Under the pieces are notes generated by a model. That model worked only from the letters and a program-made list of their open reading frames with translations, did not search any database and was not told the DNA's origin. Position numbers and translations under genes: made by a program. DNA of 45,268 nucleotides from an uncultured Treponema sp. (GTDB lineage Bacteria > Spirochaetota > Spirochaetia > Treponematales > Treponemataceae), in the NCBI GenBank assembly GCA_937877535.1, contig CALFJF010000010.1, positions 1 through 45,268 of the forward strand. The letters run 5' to 3'. Shown in pieces: positions 1-6,258 of this stretch. Positions within the stretch are counted from its first letter, which is position 1, and each line of letters starts with the position of its first letter.

Positions 1-1516
1 GACCGTACTGACCAGAACCACCAGTCTGCTTTTTGTGCGTGTAGTTGAACGGAGCTTGCGCCGTGATTGACTCTCGGTAAGCTACCTTTGGCGGAGTGAC
101 TTCGACTTCGCACTTGTATTCACGCTTCATTCGCTCGACATAAACTGCCAAGTGCAATTCGCCCATACCCTTGATAATCGTTTCGTTTGACTCTGGGTCA
201 AGTTCAGTCTGGAAAGTCGGGTCTTCTTTTGTGAAGCGGTTGAGAGCCTTCGCAAAGTTCGCCGCCATAGACTTGTCTTTCGGTTTGATTGCCTGCGAAA
301 TAACGGGGCGAGGAACGAACATCGAAGTCATTGCCACGTTGATTCCCTCCGCGCAGAACGTGTCGCCCGACGCGCAGTCCACGCCAAAGAGCGCACAAAT
401 GTCGCCAGGTTCTGCCGCCTGAATGTCTTCCATTTGTGCGGAGTTCATGCGCACAAGGCGACCAACCTTGAATCGCTTTTTGGTGCGCGTGTTTGTGAGT
501 TCGATTCCTTTTGGAAGGCGACCTTGATAAACGCGAATGTACGTGAGTTGACCAAACTGACCGTCGTCCAACTTGAACGCAAGCGCAACGACTGGCTTGT
601 CGGGAACATTGAAAAGTTCGACCTGCTCCTCGTTTTTGTCGAGGTCAAGACCGTAGTTGTGAACTTCGGTTGGATTCGGCAAATATCGCTCAACGCCGTC
701 CAAAAGCGGCTGAATTCCCTTGTTTACGTGAGCAGAGCCGCAGAACACGCCAACGAATTGCTCAGAAAGCGTGCCTTTTCGGATTGCCGCGATGAGCTGC
801 TCCTCGGTGGGTTGCTTGTCGTCCAAAAGGACTTCCATCAATTCGTCGTCAAAATTTGAGGCGGCATCCAAAAGTTCCGCGCGGTACTTGTCCGCGTCCG
901 CCTTGAGGTTCGCGGGGATTTCTGCCACGCGAACGTTTTCGCCGTTGTCGCCGTCAAAATAAAGCGCCTTCATGCCTACCAAATCAACAACGCCTTCAAG
1001 TTTGTCTTCAAGCCCGATGGGAAGTTCAACCATGTGCGCGTTCAGGCCCAATTTGTCGCGGAGTTGATGGCACACGCGGATGGGGTTTGCGCCCTGACGG
1101 TCGCACTTGTTCACGAACGCAATGCGCGGGACATGGTAGCGCTTGAGTTGGCGGTCAACCGTAATCGACTGCGACTGCACACCCGCAACGGCGCAGAGAA
1201 TCATGATTGCGCCGTCCAAAACGCGAAGCGACCGTTCAACTTCAACCGTGAAATCCACGTGTCCGGGGGTGTCAATCAGGTTGATGGTGATGTCCTTCCA
1301 CTGAACCTGCGTCGCCGCCGACTGAATCGTGATTCCGCGCTCGCGCTCCAATTCCATGTTGTCCATAACTGCGCCAACACCGTCTTTTCCGCGCACTTCG
1401 TGAATCGCGTGGATTTTGTTGCAGTAGAACAAAATGCGCTCCGAAGTCGTCGTCTTTCCAGAGTCAATGTGGGCACTAATACCGATATTACGCACTTTTG
1501 TAATATCAAAAGCCAT
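1..1516 (-). CDS. fusA: Elongation factor G, spirochaete/mitochondrial EFG1 type (3' part outside window)
   Basis: Ribosomal translocase GTPase; about 505 N-terminal residues are present and the gene runs off the left edge. The protein starts MAFDITKVRNIGISAHIDSG. Its G1 motif AHIDSGKTT, the run HEVRGKDGVGAVMDNMELER, the G2/G3 region RGITIQSAAT and DTPGHVDF, and NKCD (G4) all read through without a break. Ser rather than Ala in AHIDSGKT and the KGKDGVGAVMD-like stretch match mitochondrial EFG1 and the spirochaete spdEFG1 group more closely than ordinary EF-G. In Borrelia the spdEFG1 paralogue is the translocase while EFG2 acts in ribosome recycling (established knowledge). The start is fixed by AGAGAGG about 7 nt upstream. 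Codon use is that of a highly expressed gene (AAG, CTC, GTT). Confidence 0.96.
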   Translation of the reverse strand, partial: MAFDITKVRNIGISAHIDSGKTTTSERILFYCNKIHAIHEVRGKDGVGAVMDNMELERERGITIQSAATQVQWKDITINLIDTPGHVDFTVEVERSLRVLDGAIMILCAVAGVQSQSITVDRQLKRYHVPRIAFVNKCDRQGANPIRVCHQLRDKLGLNAHMVELPIGLEDKLEGVVDLVGMKALYFDGDNGENVRVAEIPANLKADADKYRAELLDAASNFDDELMEVLLDDKQPTEEQLIAAIRKGTLSEQFVGVFCGSAHVNKGIQPLLDGVERYLPNPTEVHNYGLDLDKNEEQVELFNVPDKPVVALAFKLDDGQFGQLTYIRVYQGRLPKGIELTNTRTKKRFKVGRLVRMNSAQMEDIQAAEPGDICALFGVDCASGDTFCAEGINVAMTSMFVPRPVISQAIKPKDKSMAANFAKALNRFTKEDPTFQTELDPESNETIIKGMGELHLAVYVERMKREYKCEVEVTPPKVAYRESITAQAPFNYTHKKQTGGSGQYG

Positions 1517-1564
1517 ATTGTTTACCTCTCTAAAAAAATTTGCTGAATGAGATAGATTTTTTCA

Positions 1565-1593
1565 AATATATAGAAAAAACAGTATTTTAGCAA
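1565..1593 (-). promoter_or_regulatory. Candidate fusA promoter
   Basis: On the minus strand TTGCTA (-35) and TATATT (-10) are separated by 17 nt, about 50 nt upstream of the fusA start. Spacing is ideal and hexamers are reasonable; no experimental support. Confidence 0.5.
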
Positions 1594-1654
1594 TGGACTT
1601 GATTTTTGACTTTAGAAAACCTCGGATTTTTTTGTTCGATTTTTCGCCGAGGAC

Positions 1655-1682
1655 TTGTGTGAATAGTTTTTTTTTGTAGAGT
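1655..1682 (+). promoter_or_regulatory. Candidate promoter of the 1728 lipoprotein gene
   Basis: TTGTGT (1655-1660) and TAGAGT (1677-1682) with a 16-nt spacer containing a run of nine T. It lies about 45 nt before the ATG at 1728, leaving room for a short leader with a strong ribosome binding site. Confidence 0.45.
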
Positions 1683-1727
1683 ACTTAAAAAAATTTTTGA
1701 ACCCGCAATGACGGGAAGGAGTATTTT

Positions 1728-2585
1728 ATGAAAAAATTTCACAAAGCATTTTTGATTGCTGCCGCAGCCACAAGCGTTTTTGCGTTTGCGTCTTGCTCCG
1801 ACGATGACGATGATGATTCAAATTCGTCGTCATTTTCTACCGAGTTGCCAGCAAGCAGTGGCACAAACGAAGTGAGCGGAAAAACGTACACGCTCACAGC
1901 GTCTGATTTTACATATACTTGGGAATTTTCTGATTCAACGGCAACGTTTACATTAGAATATGACAGTCAAAAGGAGATTCATAATTATAAATATACCTAC
2001 GACTCAAGCAACAAACTCCTCAGTTTTGGGTATATTTCTGTTTCAAAATACGGCGTTACGGTTTCAAGCGTCAACGATTATGTGAATATGGTGAAGCAAT
2101 TTGCCGAATCCGAGGGCGAAACGTGGACAGACGATTTGGCAGCATGGTACACGGCAGAAGCAAAAGCGCATTATACAACGCCAGAAGTCCTCAAATATGA
2201 ATTAAACGGAACTTCTCTCAAACTTACGCCGTATTATTTTGACGGAACGCTTCCGACTGCAGCGGAATTTGAAGTCAGCACAACTTCTGGATACATCGAA
2301 CTAACAGACGCTAGCAGAATCAAAATCAATGACAATGGAACAAAATACTATTGCTATCCCACCTACAATAACGGCTCATTCTCTGGAACGATATACAAAG
2401 GGCACGACAAGAAAAACGTGGGAACAATCGCAGGCACGTACACCACAAGCGGCACGGGCGTAAGCGGAAGCTCGGTCAAACTCACATTCACCACGCTGCC
2501 AGACGCAATTTCGGGCTTTGAAAAGAACAATGCGTATACGCTCAAGCAATCTTCTGGTAGCACTGGCACATTCACGCAAAAATAA
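1728..2585 (+). CDS. Secreted Asp-rich lipoprotein of unknown function
   Basis: 285 residues. A type II signal peptide is clear: MKKF, a hydrophobic Ala-rich core, then FASC, giving a lipidated Cys near residue 23. It is followed immediately by a run of six Asp and a Ser/Asn linker. The mature part is rich in Ser, Thr, Tyr and Lys, with alternating patterns suggesting beta strands; no catalytic motif is recognisable. The start is supported by GGAAGGAG 6-7 nt upstream. It is monocistronic, with its own promoter-like sequence and a strong terminator directly downstream. The architecture is typical of treponemal surface or periplasmic lipoproteins, but no function should be assigned. Confidence 0.85.
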   Translation: MKKFHKAFLIAAAATSVFAFASCSDDDDDDSNSSSFSTELPASSGTNEVSGKTYTLTASDFTYTWEFSDSTATFTLEYDSQKEIHNYKYTYDSSNKLLSFGYISVSKYGVTVSSVNDYVNMVKQFAESEGETWTDDLAAWYTAEAKAHYTTPEVLKYELNGTSLKLTPYYFDGTLPTAAEFEVSTTSGYIELTDASRIKINDNGTKYYCYPTYNNGSFSGTIYKGHDKKNVGTIAGTYTTSGTGVSGSSVKLTFTTLPDAISGFEKNNAYTLKQSSGSTGTFTQK

Positions 2586-2602
2586 AAATCGCATTTCAAC
2601 GT

Positions 2603-2646
2603 AACCAGTTCCGAAACGTCTGTTTCCGAACTGGTTTATTTTTTTA
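2603..2646 (+). terminator. Rho-independent terminator after the lipoprotein gene
   Basis: AACCAGTTC (2603-2611) pairs with GAACTGGTT (2628-2636). A C/C mismatch is followed by a second helix GAAAC/GTTTC and a GTCT loop. The 3' side runs into TTTATTTTTTT. Confidence 0.9.
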
Positions 2647-2678
2647 TGAAAATTCGGGCATTGAGATAGAAATTGGGA

Positions 2679-2700
2679 CATTGAGCCTGTCGAAATGCAT
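2679..2700. repeat. Dispersed TGAGCCTGTCGAAA repeat, copy 1
   Basis: ACATTGAGCCTGTCGAAATG-type copy with flanks GCATT/AATGC partly preserved. The same core occurs in five other places in this window, always outside genes. Confidence 0.7.
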
Positions 2701-3076
2701 GGTCATTTTTTTTTAGGTGATTTCGAGAACCTCGACCACCGCAGATTCAATGTAATTCGCTAATCCTTCCGATTTTTCTCAAAATCAAAAATGCAAAAAA
2801 AACGGCGATTCATTTTTGATTGCACCCGCTAAAGTGCGCTCTCCAACGAACCGCTGACAGTCCAAAAAATTATCCTATCCGCAACACAAAAAAAACGTCC
2901 TAAACAGATTTGTGCTTTCTGCGCAAACGCTTTGCAAGAGTGCCAAACGGGGAATGTGTCAACGCTAACCATTCTGTTAGTAATGTCCCCACACGCCCGT
3001 TCAACAGTTTCGGGTTTTTTGAAATGCAGATTCACTTTACTTTTTTTTGTATAGCGTCAAGAGGTTTTTGTTTTTT

Positions 3077-3106
3077 CTGCCACAAAAATGCTTTTTCTGC
3101 TACACT
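3077..3106 (+). promoter_or_regulatory. Candidate symporter promoter, leaderless spacing
   Basis: CTGCCA (3077-3082), 18-nt spacer, TACACT (3101-3106), then only 7 nt (GTTTTTT) before the ATG at 3114. Transcription would start at or beside the start codon. No Shine-Dalgarno sequence is present. Confidence 0.35.
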
Positions 3107-3113
3107 GTTTTTT

Positions 3114-4472
3114 ATGGAACGCGAGAATTTTAATTCACGGATTGGTTTTATTTTAGTAAGTGCGGGCTGCGCGATTGGAATCGGAAACGTTTGGAAATTT
3201 CCGTATATTACGGGGCAAAACGGCGGTGGCGTTTTTGTTCTTTTTTATCTGATTTTTTTGATTTTTATGGGTGCGCCCGTTCTTTCAATGGAACTTGCGG
3301 TCGGGCGAGCGTCAAAAAAGAGCGCGGTTTTAGGCTACAAAACGCTCGAAAAATCTGGAAGTAAATGGCATATTCACGGTTTTTTTGCTACGGCAGGGTG
3401 TTATCTTCTTATGATGTATTACACCACTGTTTCTGGCTGGATGCTCAATTATTTCTTTAAGTTTGCGCTCGGAACGTTTTCGTCTTCCGCCGTTATTGAA
3501 AATGGAACTGCGAGCGTTTTTTCAAAGATGCTTTCAAGTCCGCTCCAAATGCTCGGATTTATGGCGGCAATGGTTTTGCTTGGATTTGCCGTTTGTTCAG
3601 GTGGCTTACAAAAAGGTCTTGAGCGAATCACAAAAGTCATTATGACGGGGCTTCTTGCACTGATTATCGTGCTTGCCATTCATTCGATGTTTCTTAGCGG
3701 GGCAAAAGAAGGAATTTCGTTTTATCTTTTTCCCGATTTTGAGAAAGCAAAGCAAATCGGTTTGACGCACGTGATTACGGCGGCGATGAATCAGGCGTTT
3801 TTTACGTTGAGCCTTGGAGTTGGCGCAATGGAAATCTTTGGAAGTTGCATGACAAAAGACAAAACGCTCATGGGCGAATCTTTGTGGATTTGCGCCCTTG
3901 ATACGTTTGTTGCGCTTGCAAGCGGGCTTGTGATTTTTCCCGCGTGTTTTAGTTTTGGAATCAATGCGGACGCAGGTCCGTCGCTCATTTTTATCACGCT
4001 TCCGACCGTGTTTATGAACATGAGCATGGGGCGCATTTGGGGAGCATTCTTTTTTCTTTTTATGACATTTGCAAGTTTTTCAACGGTTATTGCGGTTTTT
4101 GAAAATATCATCACTTGCTCCATGGACAATTTTTCGTGGTCGCGCAAAAAAGCCGTTTTGGTAAATTGCGTTTTCATTTTGATTGCAAGCGTTCCGTGCG
4201 CTTTGGGCTACAATCTTTTGAGCGGCGTTCATCTTTTTGACACTCGCGACATTCTCGATAGCGAGGATTTTATCGTTTCAAACTGGCTTCTTCCGCTCGG
4301 TTCTCTCGTTTATCTTCTTTTTTGTTGCACAAAATGGGGCTGGGGATTTGACAAGTATCTAAAAGAAGCAAACACGGGAAACGGCTTCAAGATTCCACCG
4401 ATTTTCAAGCATTATTTTAGATTTGTGATTCCCGTTTTGATTCTCGTGATTTTTGTGGCGGGATTATTGTAA
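3114..4472 (+). CDS. Sodium-dependent symporter of the SNF (neurotransmitter:sodium symporter) family
   Basis: 452 residues from the ATG at 3114. The TM1 signature is classical: GFILVSAGCAIGIGNVWKFP, followed by the TM2 motif GGGVFVLFY and GAPVLSMELAVGR. This unwound-TM1 region of the LeuT fold holds substrate and Na+ sites (family knowledge). About eleven to twelve hydrophobic segments follow to the end, as expected for bacterial members, which are usually 430-500 residues. It probably takes up an amino acid or related solute; the substrate cannot be read from sequence. The longer frame from 2910 adds a Cys/Phe-rich segment unlike the family, so 3114 is preferred even though there is no ribosome binding site. 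The next gene begins 13 nt after the stop, suggesting cotranscription. Confidence 0.93.
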   Translation: MERENFNSRIGFILVSAGCAIGIGNVWKFPYITGQNGGGVFVLFYLIFLIFMGAPVLSMELAVGRASKKSAVLGYKTLEKSGSKWHIHGFFATAGCYLLMMYYTTVSGWMLNYFFKFALGTFSSSAVIENGTASVFSKMLSSPLQMLGFMAAMVLLGFAVCSGGLQKGLERITKVIMTGLLALIIVLAIHSMFLSGAKEGISFYLFPDFEKAKQIGLTHVITAAMNQAFFTLSLGVGAMEIFGSCMTKDKTLMGESLWICALDTFVALASGLVIFPACFSFGINADAGPSLIFITLPTVFMNMSMGRIWGAFFFLFMTFASFSTVIAVFENIITCSMDNFSWSRKKAVLVNCVFILIASVPCALGYNLLSGVHLFDTRDILDSEDFIVSNWLLPLGSLVYLLFCCTKWGWGFDKYLKEANTGNGFKIPPIFKHYFRFVIPVLILVIFVAGLL

Positions 4473-4484
4473 TCTGGAGAAAAA

Positions 4485-5192
4485 ATGGAAACTGCGCTTT
4501 ATTTGATTCCGTGTACGCTTGGCGACACGAGTGCTTCGCGCGTTTTGCCCGATTACAATTTTGAAATCGTGAAAAATCTCCGCCATTTTATCGTAGAAAG
4601 CCGAAAATCCGCCGTGCGATTCTTGATTTCGCTTGACAAAAACTTTCCGATTGATAGTTGCACTTTCACAGAATTAAGCGAACACACTGACGAAAAAGCC
4701 GATTTAAGCAAGATTCTTCTTCCGCTCGAAAAGGGCGAGGCGATGGGCGTGATTTCTGACGCGGGCTGTCCCTGCATTGGAGACCCAGGCTCGCGGGCGG
4801 TGGAAGCGGCGCAAAAAAAGAATTTGCGCATCATTCCGCTTGTGGGACCGAACTCAATGATTCTTTCTCTCATGGCGAGCGGCTTTAACGGGCAGAATTT
4901 TTGCTTCAACGGTTATTTACCCGCAAAAAACGGCGAGCGCGAAAGTAAAATCCGCCAGCTCGAAAATAAAATCTACAAAGAAAACCAAACGCAGCTTTTT
5001 ATCGAAACGCCATACCGAAACCAAAAGTTGCTCGAAGCGATTTTGAAAACCTGCCGTGCCGAAACAAAACTCTGCGTAGCTTCGGGAATCACCACGAACG
5101 AGGAATACATCAAAACAAAAACGATTGCCCAGTGGAAAAAAGAAAAGGTCGAAATCGCAAAGATTCCGACCATTTTCTTGCTTTACAAATAA
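4485..5192 (+). CDS. SAM-dependent methyltransferase of the RsmI/tetrapyrrole methylase family
   Basis: 235 residues, start supported by GGAG 5-6 nt upstream. Family marks are TALYLIPCTLGD at the N terminus and the glycine-rich VISDAGCPCIGDPGSRAV around residues 87-104. These are followed by PLVGPNSMILSLMASGFNGQ and the QTQLFIETPYRN stretch near 170. This is the shorter group related to RsmI (which 2'-O-methylates C1402 of 16S rRNA) that is annotated only as a SAM-dependent methyltransferase. Whether this one acts on rRNA is an inference. It follows the symporter closely and converges with the BI-1 gene, with only 11 nt between the stops. Confidence 0.88.
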   Translation: METALYLIPCTLGDTSASRVLPDYNFEIVKNLRHFIVESRKSAVRFLISLDKNFPIDSCTFTELSEHTDEKADLSKILLPLEKGEAMGVISDAGCPCIGDPGSRAVEAAQKKNLRIIPLVGPNSMILSLMASGFNGQNFCFNGYLPAKNGERESKIRQLENKIYKENQTQLFIETPYRNQKLLEAILKTCRAETKLCVASGITTNEEYIKTKTIAQWKKEKVEIAKIPTIFLLYK

Positions 5193-5203
5193 TCAAAATG
5201 TCA

Positions 5204-5959
5204 TTATCGCCTTTTTCCAAAAAGTCGCATAAGGTACAAAAAGATATTGATAAAATCGAGATACAAATTGAGTGCAGCGATTATTGAAACTTTTGCGTAA
5301 TCGTCGGAATCGTTTGCACTGTTTGCGATTTTGATGAGTTTTTGCGTGTCAAATGCGGTCAGCCCCGTAAAAATCGCAACGCCCGCAATCGAAATCAAAA
5401 AGTCAAAAAATCGCATCGGAGTTCCAGAAATCATCGAAACAACAATTTGAATCGCGTTCGCAATGATTAGTCCGATGAGAGCCATTCCCAGATAGCGTCC
5501 TGTAGTCGAAAGGTCTTTTTGCGTTCGTGCGCCATAAAAACTCATCACGCCAAACATTGCAGCCGCTCCAATGAACGTGGACGCAATCGAACCCATCGTG
5601 TATGCCAACAAAATCGTTGAGAGCGTGATTCCGTTCAAAATAGCGTAGGCAAAAAACGCAATTTTTGCAGTTTGAACGCTGATTTTGCTGATTGACGCAG
5701 AAAGCCACCAAACGAGCGCGATTTCGCCGATAAGACAAACCCACATTCCGATTCGTGCGCCGCCGAACATAAACGCGCCAAACGCCGACAACGCAAGTCT
5801 TCCGTTGTTCTCGGTAAAGATTGCGTTTGCCGCAACAAACGCGCTCACCGCACTTGCCAAAAGCGCGAGTGCCATCCAACCATACGTTTTTCCAAGAAAT
5901 CGAGACTTTTCCGTAGATTCAAGCGAACGAACCGCTTTAAAGTTTTCCATTTGTTCCAT
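5204..5959 (-). CDS. Bax inhibitor-1/YccA family integral membrane protein
   Basis: 251 residues from the ATG at 5959. Seven hydrophobic segments are visible after a polar N terminus (MEQMENFKAVRSLESTEKSR). The last part carries GLTAFDTQKLI and the loop SANDSDDYAKVSIIAALNLYLDF, both hallmarks of the TMBIM/BI-1 family, whose bacterial members form pH-sensitive calcium leak channels. The frame remains open 87 codons further upstream, but that part is not family-like. At 5959 a GGGGG run lies 5 nt upstream and a good promoter sits about 40 nt upstream, so I chose 5959 over 6220; the ATG at 5950 is an alternative. Confidence 0.9.
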   Translation of the reverse strand: MEQMENFKAVRSLESTEKSRFLGKTYGWMALALLASAVSAFVAANAIFTENNGRLALSAFGAFMFGGARIGMWVCLIGEIALVWWLSASISKISVQTAKIAFFAYAILNGITLSTILLAYTMGSIASTFIGAAAMFGVMSFYGARTQKDLSTTGRYLGMALIGLIIANAIQIVVSMISGTPMRFFDFLISIAGVAIFTGLTAFDTQKLIKIANSANDSDDYAKVSIIAALNLYLDFINIFLYLMRLFGKRR

Positions 5960-6004
5960 TAAAAACCCCCAATTTGTAAAAATTCCTCTCCAAATCTTTC
6001 TAAA

Positions 6005-6033
6005 ATAATAGAAGAAACAAATAAAATCGGCAA
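6005..6033 (-). promoter_or_regulatory. Candidate promoter of the BI-1 gene
   Basis: Minus strand TTGCCG (-35), exactly 17 nt, TATTAT (-10). Predicted start is near 5998, giving a leader of about 40 nt with a G-rich ribosome binding site. Confidence 0.55.
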
Positions 6034-6075
6034 GATTTGAAAAGCCTCGGAGAGAAACGTCTTTTTTTTTTGCAC

Positions 6076-6105
6076 TGTACACAAACGTCATTTTTTTGTT
6101 ATACT
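6076..6105 (+). promoter_or_regulatory. Candidate promoter for the leader upstream of the CPS-DapF gene
   Basis: TGTACA (6076-6081), 18 nt, TATACT (6100-6105). The predicted start near 6112 is 5 nt before a 22-codon ORF and about 80 nt before a strong terminator. Confidence 0.45.
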
Positions 6106-6116
6106 CTTTTTCCAGA

Positions 6117-6185
6117 ATGAAAACTGCGGACGGACAAAATGAGATGATTTTGCATACCACGGTGCAGTTTTTGTTTTTAAATTGA
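6117..6185 (+). CDS. Possible 22-residue leader peptide before a terminator
   Basis: ATG at 6117, 22 codons (begins MKTADGQNEM), TGA at 6183-6185, ending 6 nt before the terminator hairpin at 6192. A stem AAAACTGC (6120-6127) with GCAGTTTT (6164-6171) overlaps the ORF, so ribosome position could affect folding. There is no run of a single amino acid's codons of the kind found in classical attenuators, and the ribosome binding site is weak. It may equally be a small noncoding RNA with a chance ORF. Low confidence that it is translated. Confidence 0.25.
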   Translation: MKTADGQNEMILHTTVQFLFLN

Positions 6186-6191
6186 TTTGTC

Positions 6192-6228
6192 AATGTGGAC
6201 AGCATTTTTGCAGTCCACATTTTTTTTG
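6192..6228 (+). terminator. Strong intrinsic terminator 30 nt upstream of the CPS-DapF gene
   Basis: AATGTGGAC (6192-6200) pairs with GTCCACATT (6213-6221). An A/A mismatch is followed by GCA/TGC closing a TTTT loop, and eight T follow. It faces the same way as the gene beginning at 6259, so it must be bypassed (attenuation) or end a separate short RNA. Confidence 0.8.
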
Positions 6229-6258
6229 CCTTTTAGAGTAGGCAACGGAGCATAGACG

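Larger units (their letters stand above)
2647..3113. other. Gene-free spacer with decayed inverted repeats
   Basis: About 470 nt between the lipoprotein terminator and the symporter start. It contains one copy of the dispersed TGAGCCTGTCGAAA repeat at 2679-2700 and a degraded relative at about 2718-2746 (TTTCGAG...CTCGACCACC). A small hairpin CTAAC/GTTAG lies near 2966-2981. An open frame continues upstream of 3114 from 2910, but its composition is not protein-like and I do not count it as coding. Nothing else is recognised. Confidence 0.5.

Noticed and set aside
490..520. GTTCGATTCC resembling a tRNA T-arm
   Set aside because: Lies inside fusA with no matching cloverleaf; no tRNA gene was found anywhere in the window.
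2910..3113. Upstream extension of the SNF symporter frame
   Set aside because: The family begins at about MERENFNSRIG; the extension is Cys/Phe-rich and lies upstream of the candidate promoter.
5960..6220. 87-codon extension of the BI-1 gene
   Set aside because: It runs through the promoter at 6005-6033 and does not look like BI-1 proteins.
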